The notes under the pieces: generated by a model | What the model was told of the DNA's origin: nothing | The model's input: the letters and a program-made list of their open reading frames with translations, nothing else | Database searches by the model: none | Translations under genes and position numbers: made by a program | Origin: an uncultured Rhodobacter sp. | GTDB taxonomy: Bacteria > Pseudomonadota > Alphaproteobacteria > Rhodobacterales > Rhodobacteraceae | Direction of reading: 5' to 3' | Assembly: GCA_945952585.1 (NCBI GenBank) | Contig: CAMFII010000002.1 | Location: forward strand, 1 to 64,000 | Length of the DNA: 64,000 nt | Part shown: in pieces, positions 55,337 to 64,000 of the stretch | Layout: each line of letters starts with the position of its first letter | How positions within the stretch are numbered: position 1 is the first letter of the stretch

Positions 55337-56359
55337 ATGGGCTACAAGGTCGTCGTCGCGGGCGCCACGGGCAATGTGGGCCGCGAAATGCTGAACATCC
55401 TCGCCGAGCGCGAGTTCCCGGTGGACGAGATCGCGGCGCTGGCGTCGCGCAAATCGCTCGGCACTGAAGTCAGCTTTGGCGACAAGACTATCAAGACCAA
55501 GGATCTCGACACTTTCGACTTCACTGGCTGGGACATCGCGCTGTTCGCAGTGGGGTCCGAGGCCACGAAGGTCTATGCGCCGAAGGCTGCCGCCGCCGGC
55601 TGCATCGTGATCGACAACTCGTCGCTCTATCGCTACGACCCCGCCGTCCCGCTGATCGTGCCGGAAGTGAACGCCGACGTGATCATGGGCTACAAGAACA
55701 AGAACATCATCGCGAACCCCAACTGCTCGACCGCGCAGATGGTCGTGGCGCTGAAGCCGCTGCATGACCGGGCGAAGATCAAGCGCGTCGTCGTCTCGAC
55801 CTACCAGTCGGTGTCAGGCGCGGGCAAGGCGGGCATCGACGAGCTCTGGGACCAGACCAAGGGCCTTTATGTCCCCGGTCAGGAGGTCGAGCCGAAGAAG
55901 TTCAGCAAGCAGATCGCCTTCAACGTGATCCCGCATATCGACGTCTTCCTCGACGATGGTTCGACCAAGGAAGAGTGGAAGATGGTCGCCGAGACCAAGA
56001 AGATCCTCGATCCGAAGATCCGCGTCACCGCCACCTGCGTGCGCGTGCCGGTCTTCGTCGGCCATTCGGAATCGATCAACATCGAGTTCGAGGAATTCCT
56101 GGATGAGGACGAGGCGCGCGACATCCTGCGCGAGGCGCCGGGTGTGCTGGTCGTCGACAAGCGCGAGCCGGGTGGCTACATCACCCCGATCGAATGCGTG
56201 GGCGATTATGCGACCTATGTCAGCCGCATCCGCCAGGACTCGACGATCGAGAACGGTATCTCGCTGTGGTGCGTGTCGGACAACCTGCGCAAGGGCGCGG
56301 CGCTGAACGCGGTGCAGATCGCCGAAGTGCTGGGCAACCGGGTGCTGAAGAAGGGGTGA
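55337..56359 (+). CDS. asd: Aspartate-semialdehyde dehydrogenase
   Basis: A 340-residue enzyme that reduces aspartyl phosphate to aspartate semialdehyde for lysine, threonine and methionine synthesis. NADP is bound by VVVAGATGNVGREML. The catalytic Cys130 is in IANPNCSTAQMVVAL, and the active-site His region reads VRVPVFVGHSESINIEF. GAAGGAGA stands before the ATG. Downstream lie three hairpins. Confidence 0.97.
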   Translation: MGYKVVVAGATGNVGREMLNILAEREFPVDEIAALASRKSLGTEVSFGDKTIKTKDLDTFDFTGWDIALFAVGSEATKVYAPKAAAAGCIVIDNSSLYRYDPAVPLIVPEVNADVIMGYKNKNIIANPNCSTAQMVVALKPLHDRAKIKRVVVSTYQSVSGAGKAGIDELWDQTKGLYVPGQEVEPKKFSKQIAFNVIPHIDVFLDDGSTKEEWKMVAETKKILDPKIRVTATCVRVPVFVGHSESINIEFEEFLDEDEARDILREAPGVLVVDKREPGGYITPIECVGDYATYVSRIRQDSTIENGISLWCVSDNLRKGAALNAVQIAEVLGNRVLKKG

Positions 56360-57442
<1,083 letters not shown>

Positions 57443-57450
57443 TCGTGGGA

Positions 57451-58110
57451 TCAGACCGAGACGAACCCGCTCTGGGCCGCGTCGTATTGCTCGAGCCCGC
57501 CTTCGCCGGTGTTGGTCCACAGCCCGTGCAGGGTCAGGCGTTCATCCTCGACCGCTTCGCGCACGAAGGGGAAGGTCATCAGGTTTTCAAGGCTGATGAG
57601 CACCGCCTGCTTCTCCAGCGCGGTGATGCGGCTTGCGACCGGCTCGATCCCCTCGGTCCGAAGGTAGCCTGGGCGGAGGATATCCATCCAGCGGCCAACG
57701 AAGCTCGACTTCTCTTCCAACTGTGGCGCCAGGCCAGCGCACATGTCGTGGCACCCCTTGACCCCCCCGCAGTTGGAGTGACCGAGCACCACCAGATGCG
57801 CGACCTTGAGGGCGGTGACGGCATATTCGACCGCTGCCGAAGTGCCGTGGTTCTGGCCATCGGGATTGAAGGGGGGAACCAGGTTCGCCACGTTGCGGTG
57901 GATGAAGAACTCACCTTCATCGGCGCCGAAGATCGAGGTCACGTGAACCCGGCTGTCGCAGCAGGAAATGACCATGGCCCGCGGCATCTGGCCCGCTTCC
58001 GCCAGACGGCGATACCAGGCCTTGTTCTCTTGATAGGTCGTGGCGCGCCATCCATGGAAGCGCTGGATCAGATAGGTCGGCAGCGGTTTGGCAATGTCCA
58101 TGGCGTGCAT
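57451..58110 (-). CDS. Beta-class carbonic anhydrase
   Basis: A 219-residue zinc enzyme interconverting CO2 and bicarbonate. Zinc ligands are Cys50 in ISCCDSRVHV, His111 and Cys114 in VVLGHSNCGGVKG; the Asp52-Arg54 pair is present. Other family marks: FFIHRNVANLVPPF and SAAVEYAVTALKV. It could start at ATG 58110 or at 58101. Divergent from the gene at 58253. Confidence 0.95.
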   Translation of the reverse strand: MHAMDIAKPLPTYLIQRFHGWRATTYQENKAWYRRLAEAGQMPRAMVISCCDSRVHVTSIFGADEGEFFIHRNVANLVPPFNPDGQNHGTSAAVEYAVTALKVAHLVVLGHSNCGGVKGCHDMCAGLAPQLEEKSSFVGRWMDILRPGYLRTEGIEPVASRITALEKQAVLISLENLMTFPFVREAVEDERLTLHGLWTNTGEGGLEQYDAAQSGFVSV

Positions 58111-58252
58111 CCTTCCGGTCTGTTGGCCTTGGTAGGCTGCAATTGCAGAAATTTCGAGCGGTTTCTGTGGGGCACGGCAACCTTTTTTTCAGGCGACCCC
58201 ACGCAGGATGACCTCGGGTATGCGTGGGGGCGCAGCGAAGGGTGATGCTGAA

Positions 58253-58636
58253 ATGTCGGGCAATGTCACGGTCCTGAGACCGGTTGAGCGCGTGCGTCTG
58301 GACGCCGCGCCGATTGCGGCGATCTACCGGAATCTCGGGCCGAACGGAGCCGAGCAGGTGGTGAGCCGCGCCTTGGGTGAGGTGGCGCTGACGCTGGCGA
58401 GCCTGGCTGAACTGGTGCGTCAGCACGATTTCTCTGACATCGACCGCCAGTTGCGCCGCTTGCAGCGCATGTCGGAACATCTGGGCATGATGAGCCTTGG
58501 TACTGCCTGCAGCGACCTCAGATCCTGTTCCACCGGCGGCGACCCAACGGCATTCGCCGCCGTCTGGGCCCGGCTTCTGCGGGTAGCCGAGCGCTCACTT
58601 GCCACGGACAAGGATATGCGCGGCCAGACGCTGTAG
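58253..58636 (+). CDS. Hypothetical helical protein
   Basis: A 127-residue protein of mostly helical character (ALGEVALTLASLAELVRQHD, DIDRQLRRLQRMSEHLGMM). Arrangement resembles a small four-helix Hpt-like bundle, but the expected phosphorylated His within an HxxKG motif is absent. No signal peptide. ATG at 58253 with AAGGG upstream is preferred over the one at 58208. Function unknown. Confidence 0.72.
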   Translation: MSGNVTVLRPVERVRLDAAPIAAIYRNLGPNGAEQVVSRALGEVALTLASLAELVRQHDFSDIDRQLRRLQRMSEHLGMMSLGTACSDLRSCSTGGDPTAFAAVWARLLRVAERSLATDKDMRGQTL

Positions 58637-58700
58637 CGCCCTTGCGGCTGGTGGGCGAGGCGCTAGGCTGGCGCCGATCCGACCCTAACCGAGCCAAGAG

Positions 58701-60083
58701 ATGCCTCCTCGTTTCGCTTCCGCCCAAGACACCTCGCGTCCGCTTCACGTCATTGCGCAGGAGGGATTGGCGGACTGGCTGGCGGCACAGCCGCCCGAAG
58801 TCGCGACCTGGCTGAAGGGAACAGGGTTCGGCGCGGCCCTTGGCGAGGTGCAACTGCTTCCGGGTGCGAATGGTTCGGTCACTGGCGCGGTCTTTGGTTA
58901 CGGTTCGGCCTCGGCCCGCGCCCGGGGACGGTTCCACCTGGCGCGCGCCTTCTCGGCACTGCCAGAGGGGGCCTGGCACCTGGTGGCCGATCTTGGCGCG
59001 GAAGAGCGGGACGAGGCCGCGCTTGCGGCACTCTTCGCCCAATACCGGTTCGACCGCTACCATCCCGACCCGGCAAACCGGGCGCTCCTCAAACCCCCGG
59101 AAGGGGTGGACGCGGCCCGCATCGAAACTGTTGCAGCCGGCGAGTTCCTGACCCGTGATCTGGTGAATACCCCCGCCGCCGACATGGGCCCGCAAGAGCT
59201 GGAAGACGCCGTTCGCACCCTAGCCGGGCAATACGGGGCCGAGGTGCATTCAATCGTGGGCGAGGATCTGCTGCGGGCGAATTTCCCGATGATCCATGCG
59301 GTCGGCCGTGCCTCTGACCGAGCCCCGCGTTTGCTTGACCTGCACTGGGGCGAGACTGGGCCGCGCCTGACGCTGGTCGGCAAGGGCGTGTGCTTCGACA
59401 CCGGGGGCCTCAACATCAAGCCGACCGCAGGCATGCACCTGATGAAGAAGGATATGGGCGGGGCGGCCACGGTCCTGGGCCTTGCCCAGATGATCATGGC
59501 GCTTGGCCTGCCTGTCCGTCTGCGGGTGCTCATCCCGGCGGTCGAAAATGCGATTTCGGGCCGCGCCCTGCGCCCTCGCGATATCCTGACCTCGCGCAAG
59601 GGCCTGACGGTCGAGGTCAATGACACCGATGCCGAGGGGCGGCTGATCCTGGCGGACGCGCTCGCGCTCGCGTCCGAGGAGGAAACGGACCTGCTGGTTT
59701 CCATGGCGACGCTGACTGGGTCGGCGCGGGTTGCGGTCGGGCCGGACCTCGCTCCCTTTTACACCGATGACGAAGCGCTGGCGGGGGCGCTGCAGAGGGC
59801 AGGAAGCGCGGTGCGCGATCCGGTCTGGCGCCTGCCGTTCTGGACGCCCTACGAATCGATGATCGAACCGGGCATCGCCGATCTCGACAACTGCCCGCCC
59901 GGCAGCTTTGCGGGCTCGGTCACCGCGGCGCTGTTCCTGCGCCGGTTCGTCGAGGCGCCGCGCTATCTGCATTTCGACCTTTACGCCCACCAGCCGACCG
60001 ATGCGCCCGGACGGCCAAAGGGCGGCGTGGGGCAGGGTGCCCGCGCGGTGCTGCAGGCTCTGCCGGAAGTCTTGGGTCTGTGA
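58701..60083 (+). CDS. Leucyl aminopeptidase family protein (M17)
   Basis: A 460-residue di-zinc aminopeptidase. Metal-binding and catalytic residues: VGKGVCFDTGGLNIKP, MKKDMGGAATVLGLA and VNDTDAEGRLILADAL. N-terminal domain (1-150) is diverged as in other M17 homologues. Cytosolic. Its stop overlaps the NlpC/P60 gene by one base (TGATG). Confidence 0.93.
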   Translation: MPPRFASAQDTSRPLHVIAQEGLADWLAAQPPEVATWLKGTGFGAALGEVQLLPGANGSVTGAVFGYGSASARARGRFHLARAFSALPEGAWHLVADLGAEERDEAALAALFAQYRFDRYHPDPANRALLKPPEGVDAARIETVAAGEFLTRDLVNTPAADMGPQELEDAVRTLAGQYGAEVHSIVGEDLLRANFPMIHAVGRASDRAPRLLDLHWGETGPRLTLVGKGVCFDTGGLNIKPTAGMHLMKKDMGGAATVLGLAQMIMALGLPVRLRVLIPAVENAISGRALRPRDILTSRKGLTVEVNDTDAEGRLILADALALASEEETDLLVSMATLTGSARVAVGPDLAPFYTDDEALAGALQRAGSAVRDPVWRLPFWTPYESMIEPGIADLDNCPPGSFAGSVTAALFLRRFVEAPRYLHFDLYAHQPTDAPGRPKGGVGQGARAVLQALPEVLGL

Positions 60084-60898
60084 TGGAAAAGCGACTGACG
60101 CCCGCAACCGATCGTGTCGCCCTGGACAGCCTGCGAGGGTTGATGTCGGGTCGCACCTTCGTGCCGGGCGAGCCCGCCTGCGTTTCCGCGCAGCTGGTGG
60201 ACCTGTGTGCTGCGGCTGCCGGCAACCGCGAGCGGCAGGTGCTCTATGGCGATGCCCTGGCCGTGGTCGAACGGCGGGACGGCTGGGCCTTCGTGCAGAT
60301 GGCCAAGGACGGATACTGCGGCTGGCTGCCGGAAGACGCACTTTCCGCGCCGCGCGTAGCCAGCCATTTGGTAAGCGCCCCCTCAAGCCATCTTTATCCA
60401 GAGCCGAGGGTTCAGGCCCGCGAGCGATTTGCGCTGCCCTTTGGTGCCCGAGTGACAGTGATCGGTGAAACCGGCGCCTTCGCCGAGACGCCTGAGGGGT
60501 TCATCCCCCGGTTCCACCTGCGACCTGTGGATCAGCCAATGACCGATCCTGTCGCGGTGGCGCGGCTGTTCCTTGGCACTCCCTATCTTTGGGGCGGCAA
60601 CAGCCGGGCGGGAATCGACTGTTCGGGTCTGGCGCAGGCGGCGCTGCTGGCCTGTGGAAAACCTTGCCCGGGCGACAGCGACCTGCAGGAGAGCACGGGC
60701 CGGGCGATCGGCGAGGCCGAGGATCTGGTCGCGGGTGATCTGTTGTTCTGGCGGGGGCATGTGGCGATGGTCTCGTCGCCGGACAGCATCATACATGCGA
60801 CGGGCCATGTCATGTCGGTGATCGAAGAGCCCCTTGCAGCTGCGATTGCCCGCATCGCCGCCACTGGGAAGCCGGTGATCGCCCGCCGCCGGCCCTGA
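60083..60898 (+). CDS. NlpC/P60 family cell-wall peptidase with SH3 domains
   Basis: A 271-residue enzyme likely to cut peptidoglycan stem peptides. Residues about 25-140 hold bacterial SH3-like segments (VLYGDALAVVERRDGWAFVQ; GYCGWLPEDALS). The NlpC domain has the catalytic Cys in LWGGNSRAGIDCSGLAQAAL and the His in WRGHVAMVSSPDSIIHATG. No signal peptide is visible, which is usual for this subgroup next to M17 aminopeptidase; a role in recycling of cell-wall peptides fits (inference). ATG 60083 overlaps the upstream TGA; the GTG at 60080 is an alternative. Confidence 0.93.
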   Translation: MEKRLTPATDRVALDSLRGLMSGRTFVPGEPACVSAQLVDLCAAAAGNRERQVLYGDALAVVERRDGWAFVQMAKDGYCGWLPEDALSAPRVASHLVSAPSSHLYPEPRVQARERFALPFGARVTVIGETGAFAETPEGFIPRFHLRPVDQPMTDPVAVARLFLGTPYLWGGNSRAGIDCSGLAQAALLACGKPCPGDSDLQESTGRAIGEAEDLVAGDLLFWRGHVAMVSSPDSIIHATGHVMSVIEEPLAAAIARIAATGKPVIARRRP

Positions 60899-60900
60899 GA

Positions 60901-61248
60901 TCAATCGATCGGGCGGATCAGCTTGCGCTCGAGCACCCGCAGCACCTGGGCCAGGTCATGGCCCCGGCGCAACACTTGGCCATCCATGCCGATGACCGCG
61001 TAAAGGCCCTGCCGGGTCCGCAGGCGTGGGCGCTTCTCGATCCGGTAGAGCGGATATTCGGCCGTGCGGCGGAACACCGAGAAGATCGCGACTTCGCGCA
61101 GGCAGGAAATCGCATAGTCCCGCCATTCCCCCGCCGCGACCATCTGCCCGTAAAGCGACAGGATGGTGCCGAGTTCCTTTCGGTCGAAACTCACGTCGTC
61201 GGCCAGTCTGGCCGCGAGTGGAAAGGGGGTCGGTGGCTGGACCGTCAT
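60901..61248 (-). CDS. DUF2794 family protein
   Basis: A 115-residue protein with DVSFDRKELGTILSLYGQMV, EWRDYAISCLREVAIFSVFR and LYRIEKRPRLRTRQGLYAVI. The family is conserved across Alphaproteobacteria with no known function. ATG at 61248 is taken from family length. Upstream lies a 7-bp inverted repeat (61276-61296). Convergent with the NlpC gene, 2 bases away. Confidence 0.88.
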   Translation of the reverse strand: MTVQPPTPFPLAARLADDVSFDRKELGTILSLYGQMVAAGEWRDYAISCLREVAIFSVFRRTAEYPLYRIEKRPRLRTRQGLYAVIGMDGQVLRRGHDLAQVLRVLERKLIRPID

Positions 61249-61275
61249 GACACGATGATGACGCCCGCCATAATT

Positions 61276-61296
61276 CAAATCAAGTCGCCTGATTTG
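61276..61296. promoter_or_regulatory. Inverted repeat upstream of the DUF2794 gene
   Basis: Arms CAAATCA and TGATTTG with a 7-base spacer, 28 bases before the DUF2794 start. A dimer-binding operator is possible. No protein can be assigned. Confidence 0.4.
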
Positions 61297-61448
61297 CGCC
61301 TTGGAATGACCCCCGAAAATCCCCCGCACCTTCGAACCGCCGCCGCAAAGCAGGGCGATAACGATCATGTAGCGAGTGAGACGAAGCCCGGTGGCGCGGA
61401 ATGATTAGCCCCCACCCATACCGCGTCACCGGGTGACTCGCTGAAACG

Positions 61449-61478
61449 GATGGCTCCTGCGGTCCCGCAGGAGCCATC
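61449..61478. terminator. Hairpin terminator 3' of rppH
   Basis: 13-bp perfect stem (61449-61461 with 61466-61478), 4-base loop, followed on the + strand by TTTCATTT. It lies 32 bases past the rppH stop on the minus strand. No annotated + strand gene ends before it; the interval 61249-61448 has no coding frame I can support. Confidence 0.75.
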
Positions 61479-61509
61479 TTTCATTTCCGGGTCAACGCTT
61501 TGCGTGGCG

Positions 61510-61989
61510 TCAGGCGAGATAGGCGCGGAAGGACTTTACCACTTCGTCGTAGACCGCGCGCTTGAACGGCACGATCCCCGCGACCAGCTCGTCCACGTCG
61601 ATCCAGCGCCAGGCCGAGAATTCGGGGTGCTCGGTGGCGATGCGAATCTGCTCGTCAGTGCCGAGATAACGGAACAGGAACCATTTCTGGCGCTGGCCGC
61701 GATATTTTCCGCCCCAGACCTTTCCCAGAAGCTCGGGCGGAAGGTCATAGGTGACCCAGTGATGGGTCTTGGCGACGAATTCCACCAGGTCTTCGGTGAT
61801 ACCGGTTTCTTCCCAAAGTTCGCGCAGCGCGGCCTTGCGGGGCTTCTCATCCCCGTCGATCCCGCCTTGCGGCATCTGCCAGGCGGCAGAAGGGCTGTCG
61901 AGACGCTGACCCGCGAAGACAAGGCGCGCCGGATTCATCAGGACGACACCGACGCAGGGCCGGTAGGGGAGGGTGGCGGGATCAGTCAT
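61510..61989 (-). CDS. rppH: RNA pyrophosphohydrolase (Nudix)
   Basis: A 159-residue enzyme that removes pyrophosphate from 5' triphosphate RNA and so starts mRNA decay. The Nudix box is [20 protein letters not shown] followed by TGI. The family start [11 protein letters not shown] and WQMPQGG are present. Last gene of the envC-ctpA-rppH group; 48 bases after ctpA. Confidence 0.96.
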   Translation of the reverse strand: MTDPATLPYRPCVGVVLMNPARLVFAGQRLDSPSAAWQMPQGGIDGDEKPRKAALRELWEETGITEDLVEFVAKTHHWVTYDLPPELLGKVWGGKYRGQRQKWFLFRYLGTDEQIRIATEHPEFSAWRWIDVDELVAGIVPFKRAVYDEVVKSFRAYLA

Positions 61990-62037
61990 GGATGGGCCGG
62001 AAGATGAATGGGGGCGGCACAGGCCGCCCCCGCAGCT

Positions 62038-63405
62038 TTACTGTTTCACGGCTTCGGTGGTCTGCACCGGCGCCGGAACGATGACTTCGAGGCCCTTCAG
62101 GATGTCGACGGCATAGGCGAGCTGATAATCCTCGTCGCGCAACTTGGCGGCTTCTTCGGCGCGCTTCTGCTCTTCCTGATAAGTCTTCTTCTCTTCTTCG
62201 GTCATCGAGTCATTCGACAGGATGCCCTTCAGATCGGCTTCCGACCGGATATCCTGCTCTTCATCGGGCTTGGCTGCGGTATCGGCGGTCGCCGGCTTGA
62301 CCGGCTGCTTGACCACGATGTCGGGCGAAACACCAAGCGCCTGGATCGACCGGCCCGAAGGCGTGTAGTAGCGCGCAGTCGTCAGACGCATCGCGCCTTC
62401 GCCCCGCAGCGGCACCAGCGTCTGGACCGAGCCCTTGCCGAAGCTCTTGGTGCCCACGACCACGGCACGGTGCTGGTCCTTCAGCGCCCCGGCAACGATT
62501 TCCGACGCCGACGCCGAGCCGCCGTTGATGAGAACGACGATCGGCTTGCCGTCGATAAGATCGCCCGGCGTCGCATTAAAGCGCTCGGCATCCTGCGGAT
62601 TGCGGCCGCGGGTCGAGACGATCTCACCCTCGTCAAGGAAGGCGTCCGACACCTTGATTGCCTGGTTCAACAGGCCACCGGGGTTGTTGCGCAGGTCAAG
62701 CACGACGCCACTGATCTTGTCGACGCCGCCAAGTTCATCGATCGACTTCTTCAGCCCTTCTTCGAGGTTCGGATAGGTCTGGTCGTTGAAGGTGGTCACG
62801 CGCAGGACGACCGCATCGCCGACAACGCGCGCCTTCACGGCGGTCAGCTTGATCGTGTCCCGGGTCAGGGTCACGTCGAACGGATCGGCCACGCCCTCGC
62901 GCACGATGGTCAGGGTGATCTGCGATCCGACCGGGCCGCGCATCTTGTCCACCGCATCGTCAAGCATGATGCCCGACAGGCTTTCGCCATCGACCTTGGT
63001 GATGAAGTCGCCCGACTGGATGCCCGCCTCGGCGGCAGGGGTGCCGTCCATGGGCGAGACGACCTTGATGAAGCCGTTCTCCTCGGTGACCTCGATGCCG
63101 AGACCGCCGAATTCGCCATGGGTCTGCACCTGCATGTCGCTGAACTGGTCCGGCGGAAGGTAGCTTGAATGCGGATCGAGCGAGGTCAGCATGCCGTTGA
63201 TGGCGGCCTCGATCAGCTTCTGCGAATCCGGCTGTTCGACATACTGGGCGCGGATACGTTCGAAGATGTCGCCGAACAGGTCCAGCTGTTCATAGACCGA
63301 GGCCGACTTGTCGGTTTCCTGGGCGATCAGCGGTCCGGCCAACTGGGTGGTCACCAAAACTCCGGCCACCGTACCGCCAAGGGCGGCCATCACGAATTTC
63401 CTCAT
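62038..63405 (-). CDS. Carboxy-terminal processing protease (S41)
   Basis: A 455-residue periplasmic serine protease. Signal peptide/anchor (about 1-28, ending PLIAQE). PDZ domain about residues 90-180 (GEFGGLGIEVTEENGFIKVV). The catalytic Ser is in NGGSASASEIVAGALKD and the Lys in VVGTKSFGKGSVQTLVPL. The C-terminal acidic/Lys-rich region (MTEEEKKTYQEEQKRAEE) is coiled. It is the C-terminal-processing CtpA type; processes tails of envelope proteins. The envC-like gene lies immediately upstream. Confidence 0.95.
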   Translation of the reverse strand: MRKFVMAALGGTVAGVLVTTQLAGPLIAQETDKSASVYEQLDLFGDIFERIRAQYVEQPDSQKLIEAAINGMLTSLDPHSSYLPPDQFSDMQVQTHGEFGGLGIEVTEENGFIKVVSPMDGTPAAEAGIQSGDFITKVDGESLSGIMLDDAVDKMRGPVGSQITLTIVREGVADPFDVTLTRDTIKLTAVKARVVGDAVVLRVTTFNDQTYPNLEEGLKKSIDELGGVDKISGVVLDLRNNPGGLLNQAIKVSDAFLDEGEIVSTRGRNPQDAERFNATPGDLIDGKPIVVLINGGSASASEIVAGALKDQHRAVVVGTKSFGKGSVQTLVPLRGEGAMRLTTARYYTPSGRSIQALGVSPDIVVKQPVKPATADTAAKPDEEQDIRSEADLKGILSNDSMTEEEKKTYQEEQKRAEEAAKLRDEDYQLAYAVDILKGLEVIVPAPVQTTEAVKQ

Positions 63406-63424
63406 CGGGTCTCGTCCTATCCGT

Positions 63425-64000
63425 CTATTCCGTTGTTCCCGCGAACCACTCGGTCGGGTCGACCGGATCCGCGCCTTTTCTCAGTTCCAAGTAAAGCGTC
63501 TCTGACCCGCCGGCGCCACCGCCTTCTGCGTTCGTCACCAGAAACTCTCCCGCCGTCGCCTCCGGACCGCCCATCAGGCCCAGGGCCTCGCCCTCGGGCA
63601 CGACATCGCCGACGTCACCATAGACCGTCTCCATCCCTGCGAGTATCAGCAGATAGCCGTTGCCGGGTTCAAGTATCATCACATTCCCGTAGTCGAGAAG
63701 AGGTCCACGATACCGGATGGTAACGGGCCATGGCGCCGTGACCAGCGCGCGCGGACGGGTCGCGATCATCAGGCCCGGTCGGCGCACACCGCGGGCATCG
63801 GCCTCGCCCGGCCGGCGGATGATCGTGCCGGTCACGGGCAGGGGCAGGGTGCCCTTCATCGTGTCGAAGGCCACGCCCGCGTCCGGATCATCCAGAACCA
63901 TTCCCGCGGCGACGGCATCGAGCGTATCGGCATTCTGCAAGAGCGCGCGCAGCGCTTCGGGGTCGTCGACGAACCGCTTGGGCAGATCGGTCCGGTCCGA
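63425..64000 (-). CDS. EnvC-like murein hydrolase activator (M23/LytM fold), C-terminal part, cut by window edge
   Basis: The frame is open to base 64000, so the N terminus, normally a coiled coil, is missing. The visible 191 residues hold a LytM-like domain: PLPVTGTIIRRPGE, PWPVTIRYRGPLLDYGNVMI, YGDVGDVVPEGEALGLMGG. The zinc ligands of active LytM peptidases are replaced (the HxH site reads YLE in LYLELRKG, and the earlier His region reads LILAGMETVYG). That loss is characteristic of EnvC, which activates amidases rather than cutting murein itself. Ends 20 bases before ctpA. Confidence 0.85.
   Translation of the reverse strand, partial: SDRTDLPKRFVDDPEALRALLQNADTLDAVAAGMVLDDPDAGVAFDTMKGTLPLPVTGTIIRRPGEADARGVRRPGLMIATRPRALVTAPWPVTIRYRGPLLDYGNVMILEPGNGYLLILAGMETVYGDVGDVVPEGEALGLMGGPEATAGEFLVTNAEGGGAGGSETLYLELRKGADPVDPTEWFAGTTE

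Noticed and set aside
58208-58636. Histidine phosphotransfer (Hpt) protein
   Set aside because: The helical pattern is suggestive, but no HxxKG phosphorylation motif is present.

Overview
The window reads as chromosomal DNA of an alphaproteobacterium of the order Rhodobacterales (Rhodobacter/Paracoccaceae type). This is inferred from the high G+C content, the gene density, and family-level resemblance of many products: DUF6478, DUF2794, a VPLPA-CTERM protein, the ctpA/envC/rppH order, a PII-AmtB pair, and a split MnmC. Most of it is housekeeping DNA with short gaps and many 4-base ATGA/GTGA start-stop overlaps. I see no rRNA, tRNA, CRISPR array, insertion sequence or prophage. The only stretch that looks foreign in composition is the AT-richer DUF5343 gene at the left edge.

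Layout. 0-8 kb: DUF5343 gene, ribonuclease R, a small membrane protein, an MltB-type lytic transglycosylase, then a three-gene overlapping operon (FAD reductase, rsmD, HAD hydrolase) divergent from a peroxiredoxin. 8-15 kb: pterin carbinolamine dehydratase, a COG3146 acyltransferase-like protein, a GDPD/RidA pair, mlaA-mlaC (outer-membrane lipid asymmetry) and a class A penicillin-binding protein. 15-20 kb: glnK-amtB (ammonium sensing and uptake) ending in a strong terminator, then an sseA-aspC pair, a glycine-rich peptide and smpB. 20-28 kb: CDF cation transporter, small ion channel, Hint protein, dapA with a coupled EamA transporter, Slt transglycosylase, and two tandem EamA paralogues in an operon with mnmD. 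29-34 kb: an MnmC oxidase-like FAD protein, methionine aminopeptidase, cinA-GNAT-OmpA, and a LysR regulator. 34-44 kb: FadH-type dienoyl-CoA reductase, a 61-residue peptide, a PACE efflux pump, a DUF6478 pair, a serine hydrolase, ilvD, a Rieske oxygenase, DUF2721 and LysE.

44-56 kb: a VPLPA-CTERM surface protein, accD-folC, an LLM-class flavin oxidoreductase, a predicted 24-residue membrane peptide, zapE, then a transporter-rich stretch. That stretch holds one MFS gene, an MttB-superfamily methyltransferase without an in-frame amber codon, and two tandem MFS paralogues of identical length. It is followed by asd. 56-58 kb: three consecutive hairpins, a cobalamin riboswitch, and bluB (synthesis of the lower ligand of B12). 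58-64 kb: beta-carbonic anhydrase, M17 aminopeptidase-NlpC/P60, DUF2794, and the envC-ctpA-rppH group running off the right edge.

Points most worth following up: the riboswitch-bluB unit lying 4 kb from a presumably corrinoid-dependent MttB homologue with three MFS transporters around it; the 24-residue peptide below zapE; a probable CTG start overlapping the dapA stop; the tandem perfect palindromes between ilvD and the Rieske gene; and two independent tandem transporter duplications. I found no clearly new multi-gene system. The MttB/MFS group is the best candidate for an uncharacterised pathway. Coordinates of starts were adjusted by ribosome-binding site and family length; uncertain ones are flagged.
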